DNA of 64,000 nucleotides from Phyto melanocephala (GCA_941918925.1 OW799234.1:85324497-85388496), one strand, 5' to 3'. Positions 25,301 through 34,877 are shown, counted from the stretch's first letter. The notes: generated by a model not told the origin, from the sequence alone. A program made the numbers and translations.

Positions 25301-28300
25301 TTTTGGAAACAACATACACTCAATTTATAATTTTGCAATGGGATGTTTTAATACCTATATATGTATGTGTTGTATTTCATATGAGATGAATGGTGATACA
25401 AACTATTGTTATTGCATGACTACACTTTGTGAAGGGTATATAAGATTCGGCATGGCCGAATATAGCACTCTTACTTGTTCACTGTGCGAAAGGTATAAAA
25501 AGAGAGACAAAAAATATTCTCTCTCTGTGCTATCACCTATGTAATTACACCATGGATTATATGACCATTTTTGTTTATATTTTTTTCCTTATTTGAAATG
25601 TATTTTTTATGAATAAGGCAGTGTATTTATTTTTTTTTCAATATTCACGTAATGAAGGATAGTTTTAAAAATTTTAATGAACCTTTAACTGAATTTCAAA
25701 AAAACTAAAAAAATTTTTAAATTAAAACAAGTAACAGTGCTATATTCGGCCGTGCCGAATCTTATATACCCTTCACAACGTGTAGTCATGCAATAACAAT
25801 TGTTTGTATCACCATTCATCCCATATAAAATACGTGCATACGTACACGTTAGAATAAATGTGGCATCGAATCCCAGCTGAGCCAAAAAAATTTTATTTTA
25901 TTTAATATATTATTTATATTTTATTATTTTTTTTATAGTTTTTTTAAATTTTTTTAAAAAATTTTTTTAGAAAAATTTTTAAAAAATTTTTATAAATTTT
26001 TTTTTTTTAATTTTTTTTGTTTGGTATGTTTTTTACATGTATGTTGTAATTGTGAAAAAAAAACGAGGTGGTCGTGGTTTTTTGCTCATATCTCAGAAAG
26101 TTATGGGGCGATTGTGCTGAATTTCAATAGCGATTCATTCCTGGATATTTCCAAGAGATTGATACTATATACAGATCTGAGGAACATATAGTTGCTTCTA
26201 AAAGTTGATTTCAACCAACACACGGACAGGCGGTCAGGGCTTAATCGACTCCTCTATTCATAAGCTTTCAGAAAATATATACTTTATGGGGTCGGAAATG
26301 AAAATTGTAGAAATTACAAACGGAATGACAAAGCTATATATACCCTTGTGCACCTTAGGTGAAGGGTATAAAAAATTAAAATTACATATACATACATATG
26401 TATGTATACAGAACAATTACGTATTAATATGAAAAAACAATACAAATTTCCTATTAAGGTAGCGAAGCGTACCGGGTAAGCTAGTGTAAAATAAAATTGT
26501 AAAACTCGTTAATTTTAAACATTATTTTAACACCATATGGACATTTATTTATTTTAACGACAAGGATAATAAAACGGATTATTTGTAAACTAGATTAGTG
26601 CTAAATTCTTTAACATTCTCCATTATTCTGTGAAAATTAAGAGCCATTTATCTTTCAAATATTTTAACTGAGATCATTGTTAGAAACAACAACCATTATT
26701 ATACCCATTACCTGTGGTACTAAGAGTATATACGAATAGCTTTATCATTCCGTTTGTAATTTTTCCAATATTAATTTTTGACCCCATAAAGTATATATTT
26801 TGTGAATGCTTAAAAATAGGGAAATGGATTGAGCAATGTACATGCATTTGTCCGTCTGTTCATGTTTTGGTTAAAATCAACTTTTAGTAGCCCCACATGT
26901 TGCACAGACCTGGATGTGGTATTAATCATTTGAAAATATTCGGGAATGAATCGTTATTGAAATCCAGCACAATCGCCCCATAACATTCTGAGATATGAGC
27001 AAATTAACATGACTGCCTCTGTTTTCTCCCCTATATTTTTAGCCCAAAAATTAAATTTTTCACACCTAGGATAAACTATTTCACGTTCGGGACCGGTCAA
27101 TTGGCCGCCTAGATCGTGCGATTCAACGCCTTTAGACTATTTTTTGTGGGGCTATGTTAAAGCTCATGTCTATACACACATGCGCGCTTCAATTGACGCA
27201 TTGGTGGACAACATTGAAGCATTTATTCATGAAATACCGGCCGAAATGTTGGAAAGAGTATGCCAAAATTGGACTAATCTTCAAAAATTAAATTATATGG
27301 ATCGTACTATCGATTCAAATAAAGATTTTATAAATTTTTCTGAATTTTATGTGATTCTTTTTTTTAAATTTTCCTATAGCTCTTAAAAAAATCACCCAAT
27401 ATATACTTTTTTTTTTATTTTAAATTTTAGATTAATCCAATGGAGGTTCTAGTGTACTAGCACTAGACAATTATTTGGCTTGTCAAAAAGACAATACTGC
27501 CATCACCAATTATTTTTCTAGAGCCTCCTCCAGCAACTACCAAACGACCTATACCTTCGTATAGGAAGCTGGAATTTCCGAATTCGACTCCTTATCTAAA
27601 AATCTGCACGTGGTTAATTGATAGTCCGAGTAACTGTACCTTTGTACAGTTAACCGACGCCACGCAATTAACCAATGCGAGAGTGAGACGTGAAACTCTC
27701 GAAGCCAGATAAAAAGGACGGCCTGATTGCCCTTAAGAGATAATGACAATGACTCGCGAGCTCTTGACCCGACCAGAGCTGAATCACGACTGCAATATAT
27801 ACTTTATTTAAATATCAAGACATATTTATTCATCAGGTAATTGCAGTTCGGAGAGAATTTTTTGTTTATATTTTTTATATATAAAGTTTGACATTTGAAA
27901 TTAATTAGAAAAGAGATAAAATTGTTTTATATTTACATATGTATTATGACAGCTGAAATTAAAAAATAAGTAATAAAAAAAATAATCAGCTGACAAATCA
28001 AGAGTACCTGATGAATAAATATGCCTTGTTTAAATATATTTATGTACAAAATTTTTTAATCTTCATAATAAATTTTCTTTGAAAATTATTCCTGAGAAAA
28101 GCTAACAAATCAGTCGGAAACTTACAAATATAAAAGTACTAAAATACAACTGCTTCGTTGTTTATCCTAAAATTTACAAACCAAAATCGAATTTTTTTAC
28201 CTTCTAGACAAACGAAAGGGTCAACATTGATACATATCAAATGAAAGGCAGAATATAAAACACCACAAGAAAATTTAAACATCACGATGACTGCCACAAC

Positions 28301-31300
28301 AAAATGGCGTACAATAAATTCATATATTGGTCTAATCTCAATATTAGCATTAAATGAAAGGAGTTGTTGAAGAGAATACAGTAAACTATGTAAAAGTTAG
28401 AATCCAAGATGACATCTATATATATAAGAGTGAAACTCTGTGTGTGTGTTAGCTGTAGACTCCGAAACTGTAAAACCGATCGGGCTCAAACTTTGGCAAG
28501 TTGTTGTACACATTCCAGGAAGTGTTTATGGGTGGAAAAAAGTGGGCTGGGCCACGCCCATTCAAAATTAGTTATCAGTTTTAGCTACTTGTACTTGACC
28601 GATTTTTCTGAAACTTTGCACACATACCGAGCTGTCATGACTAAATAATATCGTGATAAGAAAAGTGGGCGGGCCCATAAAAAAAAGTTATAATTTTGAG
28701 GTTTTTGCACTAGACCGATTTTTCTGAAACTTTGCACACATATCGAGCTGTCATGACTAAATAATTTCGTGTTAAGAAAAGTGGGCAGGGCCACGCCCAT
28801 AAAAAAAGTTATAAGTTTGAGGTACTTAAACTTCACCGATTTTTCTGAAACTTTGCACATACATATTAAGCTCTCATTATAATACAATATCGTGATTAGA
28901 AAAGTGGGAAGTGCCACGCCCATAAAAAATTATAATATTAAGCTTTTTGCACTTGACCGATTTTTCTGAAACTTTGCACACGTATTGAACTCTCATGAGT
29001 ATATAATTTCGTGATTAAAAAAGTAGGCGGGGCCACGCCCATAAAAAAATTATAATTTTGAGGTTCTTGCTCTGGACCGATTTTGGTGATGACTATACAG
29101 TTTCGTGATTAAAAAAGCGTGCAGTGCCACGCCCACTTGGTATTTAATTTAAATTCAGAATGCATTTTTATTCATTAAGGGGCGTATGTTTGTGAAGCAG
29201 CATTTTCTAAAATGTATCTACTTCATTAAAAATAAATTCCGGAACAGACTTGCCGATGAACATCTCCAAGATTTAATGAGAATAGCCTGCACAAGCTTTA
29301 CTTAAAACTTTAGACGGATAGTCCAAGACAAAAAATGTAATTTTTCTCATTAACATTGTGAAAACCAAAGCATTTGTTTATTATTTAATAAAATAATTCA
29401 CCTAAACCCATTCGTTTTATTTGTCCATTGGTACAGTATCTAAACATATTATTAAAATAGTTCAGCTTATTACCTTCCGGACCGCGACGGCCGTGACCGC
29501 TGATATACGATTTAGGGCCTTTATACATATGACCATCGATATGAAATGTTAGTAAACAAAAAAATGTAATTACGGGAATCCCCTTTTTTCTCATTTAACG
29601 CAAGCTTGCTTAGTTTCTTCTGTGTGATTTTTAATGAGAAAGTAGTAAACACGGTACTTATGTATGTTTGTACTCTGCCGAAGAGAAATATAGTTACACC
29701 TAATTCAGACAATGATTTAAAATTGTAGATTTTTTTAATTCTTATACAAGAGAAAAATTTGCAAAAACAGGAAACGTGATGTTTTTCTACTACTTTTCCT
29801 TCTCTTCCCTTCTCAACCATTAAAAATGTAGTGACTTTTTAAATCATTCTGTAAATTGCATGTTAGACCAGAAAAAATTGAAAACATTATTGAGGAAACT
29901 GTTTGGGGGGAAGCTCTTAATCAAGACCTGGCTATTGATGAGGACTACGACAGATCATTTTCTGTGGAGGCGGATTTTATTCCAAAGTATGAAAAGCATT
30001 CTGCACTATCCGAAAGTGATAATGATATCGATATGGTTGCAGAAGCAAGTACTACAGCTGTTTATATCGAAAAAGATTGAACTGAATAGAATATTATTCG
30101 AACACTAAAGCTTGGTTTCACTATGTCATATGAAATGACAACAAGAACTGCCTGAAATGAATTCTCGTCAGTTTGCGTCAAATGCGTTTTCACTGCATTT
30201 AAAAAACTGACGAACGACGAACAAAAATAATTGACAACTTGTTGTCAAATTTACTTAAAAAAAAAATGCTGCCATATCTGCTGACAAACTGAAATTTGGC
30301 GTTTTCACTTATTTGTCAGTTTAGATGGCAGTTTGTGTGCATAACTGACTGCAAACATATTTGACGCCATATGACAACCCGTTTTCATATAATTGCCGAC
30401 AATTTGGGCAAATTGTTGGGCAAACAAATGACATAGTAAAACCAAGCTTAACACATAAAGTAGTTTTACCTCCTGGAAAAATATTAGTTAAGTAGCTGAT
30501 GCATTTTATTGTTTTGGGCTATTACTAGAGTTTAGCAATATTATGACAAATCGAGAAGCACAAACAACACCTAATGTTTATTATTTAAGTGTTAAGTTCT
30601 TGTAATTTTGTTAACATTTTTTACAGGTGGTACAAAACTTTAGGCAGCAGTATTCAATAAACGCTAACTTACAATCTATACAAAAAAACTTTGGTCTATA
30701 AAAAATGTTTGTATTAGTGCTAAATATAATGTAATATATTACTTAGTTTGGAGGGTCAATTAGACCTAAATAACTTCACAGGGTTAATTTTCAAATCATT
30801 CGTTTTATTTTCCTTGTCGTGTTAAAATAGTGAGTAAAACTAACGAGTTTTATATATTTATATAAGCAGGGAACTTGCTAATATTTGTATATCAAAAAAC
30901 ACCAGATTTGGTTAAAATTTTTAAAACTAAACTTTTAGAACTAGTGTCACATTAATCCGGCCGGTATACTTTGAAATAAAATAAAACAAATTGCTTTCAT
31001 TTTAACGTACATATTTTGTGGTAAAATCTTTTTCAATAGAAAAATTATAGATATATTCACTGTAAAAAATTAAGTTCATTGCGAAAACTTAGTTTTGTGT
31101 TTTGAATAAATTAATTTTGTTTTAAATTTTTTAGTTTTTGTAAAACATTTTTTAAATTATAATACTCAGTACAATTCTAAATAAAATAAATAAAATCTGA
31201 TGTCAAAGTATCAATTTGAATACAAAACTTTCGAAAAGCTTGTACCTAATAGATTATATAACAATAGTAATATATGTAAATCAAGGACCGTAACAATTAT

Positions 31301-33023
31301 TCCTTTTTTCATAAAAATCAGATGATACCAGTTATTTTTGTTTTTTATTTTTTTGAGCAAAAATAAAAGTTATTTTTTAATTTTTCGATCAAAAATAAAA
31401 GTTATGTTTTGATTTTTTTTTTTAAGCAAAAATAAGTTATTTTTTGATTTTTATTTTTTCGATAAAAAATTAAAGGTTTTTTTTTTTGATTTTTATTTTT
31501 TTAACAAAAATAAAAGTTATTTTTGATAAAAAATAACAGTTATTTTTTGCTTTTTATTTTTTCGAGCAAAAATAAAAGTTATTTTTTAACGAAATGTACG
31601 TGTTACAATAATTTAGTTAATATCAAATATTTATTTTAATGTGCATTAAAAATCCCCATGATGATCACATTTTTTGTGATTTCTCACATTTTTCTATACT
31701 ATGTATTCTATATCAATGGTCGGCGCTGGTTTGCTTAAGTTACGAAGTTGTTCAGGTATTTAGTAAATCATCCTACATGATTGCTGAAAAGTTTTTAAAA
31801 CAACAGTAAGAAATATGTATATACTTCCCTGGCTACATAGAATGGATTTTGTTGTGCATTCTCTACCTGCGACACAAGTTACTGTTACTTGATATTGGCT
31901 CAAAAAAATAAAAATCAAAAAATAACTTTTATTTTTGCTCAAAAAAATAAAAATCAAAAAATAACTTTTATTTTTGATCAAAAAAATAAAAAACAAAAAA
32001 TAACTTTTATTCTTTATTTTATTTCTTTATTCTAAAAATCCGAAGTGTCGTATTGTCATAATTTTTCAAAATAAACCTTACAATATTTTACAATTTTCAA
32101 AAATTATGACAATATGACACTTCGGACGTTTTCTGAATACACTAATTGTATAAAAGTAAACTTCTTTTTGTACGTAATATGTATGTATGTACGTATATAT
32201 GTACATATATTATAGGAAAATATATATAGGTTTCTATCTAAAACGTTCCAACATTTTAACAATTTTAAAGTTTTCATACGGGGAAGTGTGACTTTTACTG
32301 TGTTAATATATTTAGATATAAGACATCAGAATATAATAAAAAGTTCGAATTTGATTTATTTAGTTACGGTGTTTTGTTTTTTAGTTAACGATATGAAGGT
32401 ATAATTATTAATTTCTTACCTATATGAGAAACACATATGCAATGATTTACACAAGTTAAATCAATTTCTAACATTTTGTTAGTAAAAACAGCCGATAGGT
32501 CAGCAAAACCAAACAAGCTGTGATCGGTGAAAACTGTCTGTATAAATAAATAAAACAAATAATTAACGCACAATTTTATGCTTCCAAAAATAATATGTCT
32601 TACATACTCACGTAATCTTACCTTTAAACCCATTAATGATGCTATTGTCATGGCCTCATGACCTAAAGCACTAAACGCTGAATGACCATGAACTACTTCA
32701 ATTTGTTCTCTAATCAAAACAGCTCTTATAAGAGGAGCATTACAAATAATTGTTGGTAATATCGATTGAGCATAGAAAACTTTAATTGGAAGATAATAAA
32801 CTTTTAGACCATTTGTCAGGTAACGTATTCCCTTACAATCACCATAACAATGCGTTAAAACTATTACCTATAAAAGACAAGTCACTTGAAAACTCAATGT
32901 GATTTTTTTTTTTTTTGATCAATTAAAACCTACCTTGTGTCGCCTTTTTAATAGAATTTGGGACAGATTGAATATATGTTCTTCTACTCCGCCTATGCTG
33001 GGATAGAAAAAGTCTGAAGCCAT
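16310..33023 (-). CDS. PIG-A: PIG-A, GPI-GlcNAc transferase catalytic subunit
   Basis: Predicted 498-residue GT4-family glycosyltransferase. The family transfers GlcNAc from UDP-GlcNAc to phosphatidylinositol on the cytosolic face of the ER, the first step of GPI-anchor synthesis. Exons (minus strand): 33023-32934, 32867-32622, 32537-32420, 18321-18202, 17232-16310. Phases agree and the sum is 1497 nt. Residues 1-20 hold [20 protein letters not shown]; exon 2 has [16 protein letters not shown]; exon 3 [20 protein letters not shown]; exon 4 KENTVLR and VSVIPNAVD; exon 5 [12 protein letters not shown] and the donor-binding E-x7-E motif [10 protein letters not shown] hydrophobic segment [17 protein letters not shown] near the C-terminus fits the ER membrane anchor. 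The frame of exon 5 stays open to 17359, but homology and an acceptor AG place the boundary at 17232. Intron 3 (18322-32419) is 14 kb and transposon-filled; intron 4 holds a MITE-like element. A Lys/Asn/Ser-rich insert lies between about residues 335 and 400. Confidence 0.92.
17307..17867 (+). mobile_element. Non-autonomous DDE transposon in PIG-A intron 4
   Basis: Inverted ends: GTGGTTGAATTTTAAGGGCC at the left and AAAATTTAACCACCAC at the right. The left interior, read +, is a degraded helix-turn-helix segment ([20 protein letters not shown], about 17467-17530); the right interior retains [16 protein letters not shown] sequence also found in 9338-10778. The catalytic core is missing, so this is an internal-deletion derivative. 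The opposite end of a related transposase is preserved at 27070-27320. Confidence 0.65.
18660..19020. repeat. Dispersed repeat ending in TTGCTGGGTAT
   Basis: Shares CAAAATAATTTGTC, GATGTGCTT, CATGATCTCCAATGA and TTTTTTTGCTGGGTAT with 1685-1970, in the same order. The element type is not clear. Confidence 0.5.
19368..20415. repeat. Diverged local duplication split by a solo LTR
   Basis: The segment at 19368-19523 is repeated at about 19700-19799 plus 20352-20415. Landmarks in both copies are GTAGTGTTATCC, CTTTCTCTCACAATTATATA and GCGAAAATGTTTAAATTTAG. The second copy is interrupted by the LTR at 19800-20351, so the first copy shows the empty site. Confidence 0.7.
19800..20351 (-). mobile_element. 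Solo LTR of the gypsy family at 21333
   Basis: The reverse complement runs from TGTTACAGATTTATTTT to AAACGTAACA and follows the 530-bp LTRs of the nearby gypsy element (shared AACTTTGTCGAATGTTAC, AGAGCTTGT, AAGTGCTCTTAATTTTATAACG). It is clearly diverged and contains small indels, so it is an older insertion. Position-matched flanks are ACGT on the left and ATAT on the right, a decayed 4-bp duplication. Confidence 0.75.
20420..21170 (+). pseudogene. Helitron/PIF1-type helicase relic
   Basis: Discontinuous frames encode conserved pieces of a PIF1-like helicase of the kind carried by Helitrons: [13 protein letters not shown] (about 20567-20605), [23 protein letters not shown] (about 20903-20938) and [18 protein letters not shown] (about 21065-21118). 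Stops and frameshifts separate them, and no Rep (HUH) nuclease is present. Helicase motifs are assigned from family knowledge. A second, non-overlapping C-terminal relic is at 60700-61080. Confidence 0.7.
21907..22530 (+). pseudogene. Gag N-terminal part with SAP motif, frameshifted
   Basis: A 207-codon frame. Residues 1-40 form a SAP-like motif ([27 protein letters not shown]), a helix-extended loop-helix fold that in other proteins binds DNA or is protein-interacting. It is followed by a coiled coil with four imperfect copies of [12 protein letters not shown]. The frame ends at a TAA at 22528, while the capsid continues in the +1 frame from within the overlap (22469 onward). The simplest reading is a single-base insertion near 22507-22512 in the GAAAAATTTAG tract; a programmed +1 shift is an alternative. 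Confidence 0.75.
22469..24655 (+). pseudogene. Gag capsid, protease and integrase ends fused in frame
   Basis: A 728-codon frame. Capsid-like sequence (residues about 30-235: [20 protein letters not shown]), a CCHC zinc knuckle [14 protein letters not shown] at about 247-260, and an aspartic protease with active site [10 protein letters not shown] (about 330) and VIVGADFM (about 395). Near residue 435 the sequence jumps to the end of RNase H ([10 protein letters not shown]), then the integrase HHCC zinc domain (H-x-GGH, CAQC, about 570-620). After YNLGG it jumps again to the integrase C-terminal region ([11 protein letters not shown]). The DDE core and the whole reverse transcriptase are absent, yet both junctions kept the frame open. 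The first residues overlap the SAP/coiled-coil frame and are probably not used as a start. Confidence 0.85.
25727..26375. mobile_element. Most complete TATACCC-family element (~650 bp)
   Basis: Opens AACAAGTAACAGTGCTATAT followed by the palindrome TTCGGCCGTGCCGAA and TATACCCTTCAC, and closes GTGAAGGGTATAAAA, so TATACCCTTCAC is an inverted terminal motif. The interior contains a GGCTCAGCTGGGATTCGATG block (inverted) and CGAGGTGGTCGTGGTTTTTT. It is non-coding. Seven or more partial or complete relatives occur in the window. No superfamily is assigned. Confidence 0.7.
26448..26490 (+). mobile_element. Possible Helitron 3' terminus
   Basis: TAAGGTAGCGAAGCGTACCG followed by GGTAAGCTAGT ends in CTAGT, fitting the Helitron 3' consensus CTRRT, and is GC-rich against an AT-rich background. 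The expected hairpin is weak and the next base is G rather than the usual T. Confidence 0.35.
26700..27020 (-). mobile_element. TATACCC-family fragment
   Basis: Starts TATACCCATTACCTGTGGTA and contains GACCCCATAAAGTATATATT, GTCCGTCTGTTC, AAATCAACTTTTAGTAGCC and GAATCGTTATTGAAATCCAG, the family's interior in reverse order. The far end is missing and grades into the DDE relic. Confidence 0.6.
27070..27386 (+). pseudogene. DDE transposase C-terminal relic
   Basis: Frames encode the last catalytic-aspartate region and C-terminus of a DDE transposase of the mariner-like supergroup found in arthropods: TGQLAA, then in another frame LFFVG, then in the long frame [20 protein letters not shown] and [14 protein letters not shown]. 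Normal ordering is preserved but at least two frameshifts precede the 80-codon frame at 27144. It may belong to the family whose N-terminal remnants are at 17467 and 10470-10730. Confidence 0.7.
27411..27792 (-). mobile_element. Second SINE-like copy with TSD
   Basis: Flanked by CAATATATACTTT at 27397-27409 and 27793-27805. Read on the minus strand it starts GCAGTCGTGATTCAGCTCTG, then GTCGGGTCAAGAGCTCGCGA, and ends near the T-rich (A-tail complement) stretch at 27405-27425. The first 14 bases resemble the 5' end of a serine tRNA, and GGAGTCGAATTCGG resembles a weak B box. These are family-knowledge inferences. It shares about 190 bp with 7223-7492. Confidence 0.6.
27816..28028. mobile_element. 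MITE, CAAGGCATAT family
   Basis: Ends CAAGACATATTTATTCATCA and TGATGAATAAATATGCCTTG are inverted repeats with one mismatch. The interior matches 2688-2890 (AGAGAATTTTTTGTTTATA, AATCAGCTGAC). Confidence 0.7.
28405..29150. repeat. Helitron-like 5' region with ~120-bp tandem repeats
   Basis: Starts TCTATATATATAAGAGTGAA, with TTAGCTGTAGACTCCGAAAC shortly after. The similar module at 55203-55290 shows this is a dispersed family. From 28590 a unit recurs with ACCGATTTTTCTGAAACTTT at about 28599, 28715, 28836 and 28959 and a diverged copy near 29077. Each unit also holds GTGGGC-GGGCCACGCCCAT. A 112-codon minus frame is merely the repeat translated. Confidence 0.7.
29385..29594 (-). CDS. Hypothetical 69-residue secreted-type peptide ORF
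   Basis: The frame opens [20 protein letters not shown], which looks like a short signal peptide (positive n-region, hydrophobic core). The rest is [20 protein letters not shown], then [20 protein letters not shown] and [11 protein letters not shown] and KR would be prohormone-type cleavage sites, but I recognise no neuropeptide. The segment 29485-29510 is unusually GC-rich for this window. Part of the frame (about 29509-29545) resembles the end of the inverted-repeat element at 47609, so it may instead be transposon-derived. No splice sites or promoter are evident, and it lies inside the PIG-A intron on the same strand. Confidence 0.25.
   Translation of the reverse strand: MRKKGIPVITFFCLLTFHIDGHMYKGPKSYISGHGRRGPEGNKLNYFNNMFRYCTNGQIKRMGLGELFY
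29856..30080 (+). CDS. Unrecognised acidic ORF, possibly a relic
   Basis: A 74-codon frame rich in Asp/Glu ([44 protein letters not shown]). Codon usage is more protein-like than neighbouring AT-rich DNA. The first codon of the block is TTG, no Kozak-like ATG is evident, and no homologous family is recognised. It abuts the MITE starting at 30107. It could be an N-terminal acidic region of a transposase or a host exon remnant. Confidence 0.2.
   Translation: MHVRPEKIENIIEETVWGEALNQDLAIDEDYDRSFSVEADFIPKYEKHSALSESDNDIDMVAEASTTAVYIEKD
30107..30451. mobile_element. MITE with AAGCTTGGTTTCACTATGTC ends
   Basis: The left end AAAGCTTGGTTTCACTATGT is inverted at the right end GACATAGTAAAACCAAGCTT. Subterminal copies of TGACAA/TTGTCA and TTTTCACT occur throughout the 345-bp interior. 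Non-coding. Confidence 0.75.
31285..32020. repeat. Arrays of a ~39-bp AT-rich repeat in opposite orientations
   Basis: At 31325-31590 units of GTTATTTTTTGATTTTTATT plus TTTTCGAGCAAAAATAAAA repeat about seven times. At 31895-32020 the same unit repeats about three times in reverse complement (CTCAAAAAAATAAAAATC AAAAAATAACTTTT order). A 300-bp unique spacer (31590-31890) separates them. The edge GGACCGTAACAATTATT at 31285 is mirrored at 48020-48040 in the related element, so both arrays belong to one family. Confidence 0.75.
32041..32140. repeat. Inverted repeat CGAAGTGTCGTATTGTCATAA
   Basis: CCGAAGTGTCGTATTGTCAT at about 32040-32060 is mirrored by ATGACAATATGACACTTCGG at about 32106-32125, with AATTTTTCAAAA/TTTTCAAAAATT inside. 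It forms a ~85-bp imperfect hairpin, perhaps the end of a foldback element. Confidence 0.6.
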
Positions 33024-33290
33024 GCTGTAATAAATAATTTAATGATTATTTTTAATAACAATACATAATTTATTTAATTATTCTTGCCATATTCGCATTG
33101 CGCGTGAAAAAAATATTTGTTTATTTGAAAAAATTCATATTCTGTCAAGTAAAACAGCTGTGCAACAAATAACATTTATCGATAGAAATGTATACAAATC
33201 AGGGAAACATTGCCATATTATATTTAAAAAAGTAATGGGTTGTACATGAGTTCCTTTTAAAAATAGATTTAATCAATTTATCCAGTCTTT

Positions 33291-33418
33291 AGTTGACAAG
33301 ATGTTACTAAAAATATAGATATGAAATACTTCTATATCGTTACCTTATCTTAATAAAGACTTATCTAACATATAAAAATGTTCGTCAGGAGACAAAAAAT
33401 TAATTGCAGACATAATTA

Positions 33419-33450
<32 letters not shown>

Positions 33451-34626
33451 AATTATGACAATGGTAGTAAAAATGTGAAATAACATTAAAAATTAAGATT
33501 ATAATTATTAATTGTAGAAAAAAGTCTTATTTAAAAATAAAGAACCAATAAAAAGTATAAAAGTTTTGTTTTTGTCTCCTGTGTTTTTTTTAATTCTACA
33601 TATGCCTTTTTAAATTAAAATAAAAGCAGTTGTAAATAAATTTTAAAAGCCATTTCAAAAAATGATGTTAAATTTTAATTTCCTTAATTCTTATATTTTT
33701 ATATGGACATAAGCTGAATTTAAAAAGGAAAAATAAAATGTATTGTATAACAAAAGTTTATAAATCAGTTTTTAATAGAAAAACAGGTACATATACAACA
33801 AATTGTCGCATTCATAAAAAAAAAATATTTGACAAATTTCTGTATAACATCTGTCAAATAAGCCTTTATAAAAGTTAAAATATTTTATAAGAAAACTGCA
33901 GTTAATAATTTTTATGAATGAGACAGTTTTGCTCTATATTTTAAACAAACCGATTTAGTTGACAAGATGTTACTAAAAATATAGATATGAAATACTTCTA
34001 TATCGTTACCTTATCTTAATAAAGACTTATCTAACATATAAAAATGTTCGTCAGGAGACAAAAAATTAATTGCAGACATAATTAATTATTATTATTATTA
34101 TTATTATTATTACAATTATGACAATGGTAGTAAAAATGTGAAATAACATTAAAAATTAAGATTATAATTACAATTATTAATTGTAGAAAATAGTCTTATT
34201 TAAAAATAAAGAACAAATAAAAAGTATAAAAGTTTTGTTTTTGTCTCATGTGTTTTTTTTTAATTCTACATATGCCTTTTTAAATTAAAATAAAAGCAGT
34301 TGTAAATAAATTTTAAAAGCCATTTCAAAAAATGATGTTAAATTTTAATTTACTTAATTCTTATATTTTTATATGGACATAAGCTGAATTTAAAAAGGAA
34401 AAATAAAATGTATTGTATAACAAAAGTTTATAAATCAGTTTTTAATAGAAAAACAGGTACATATACAAAAAATTGTCGCATTCATAAAAAAAAAATATTT
34501 GACAAATTTCTGTATAACATCTATCAAATAAGCCTTTATAAAAGCTAAAATATTTTATAAGAAAACTGCAGTTAATAATTTTTATGAATGAGACAGTTTT
34601 GCTCTATATTTTAAACAAACCGATTT
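33291..34626. repeat. Tandem duplication, 666-bp unit, two copies
   Basis: Copy 1 is 33291-33956 and copy 2 is 33957-34626. Both begin AGTTGACAAGATGTTACTAA, include a (TTA)n run and end TTTAAACAAACCGATTT. About seven substitutions and a ~6-bp indel separate them by eye, so the duplication is recent. Each copy contains a fragment like the GGGCCGTATTC MITE (ATTTGACAAATTTCTGTATA). It sits upstream of the PIG-A start. Confidence 0.9.
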
Positions 34627-34842
34627 TTGTTTGTTATTTTTAAATATTTTTTTTTATTTTGTAAAAAATGTTGAAGAACTGCAAACAGTTCTACCTGGAT
34701 AATATTTTTCATTTATTTACATATATTTTTTTTGTATTTAAACCGGATTTTGCAAAAATATACGATAAAAAAATTTTTTAAATACAATTGAATATATCTG
34801 AAACGCAGTTAGAAAGTTCTAAAATACAATAAGAAATTTATT

Positions 34843-34877
<35 letters not shown>

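Larger units (their letters stand above)
21234..25476 (-). mobile_element. TATACCC-family repeat interrupted by gypsy
   Basis: The left half (21234-21332) ends CAACTTTTAGAAGCAATTAT-AT and the right half resumes at 25197 with GTTCCTCAGATCGG, which together restore the order seen in 25727-26375. The right half ends in the terminal module ATTCGGCATGGCCGAATATA and CTTACTTG. The gypsy inserted at ATAT. Confidence 0.7.

Noticed and set aside
27411..27792. tRNA gene
   Set aside because: Only the first bases resemble tRNA-Ser; no cloverleaf, anticodon arm or acceptor pairing was seen.
28585..28923. 112-codon minus ORF as a repeat protein
   Set aside because: It is the translation of the ~120-bp DNA tandem repeat and breaks in the last units.
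28405..29150. CRISPR-like array
   Set aside because: Eukaryotic context, units of ~120 bp without unique spacers.
32385..32717. 110-aa minus ORF as a separate small protein
   Set aside because: It is PIG-A exon 2 read through its intron; splice sites and homology separate exons 2 and 3.
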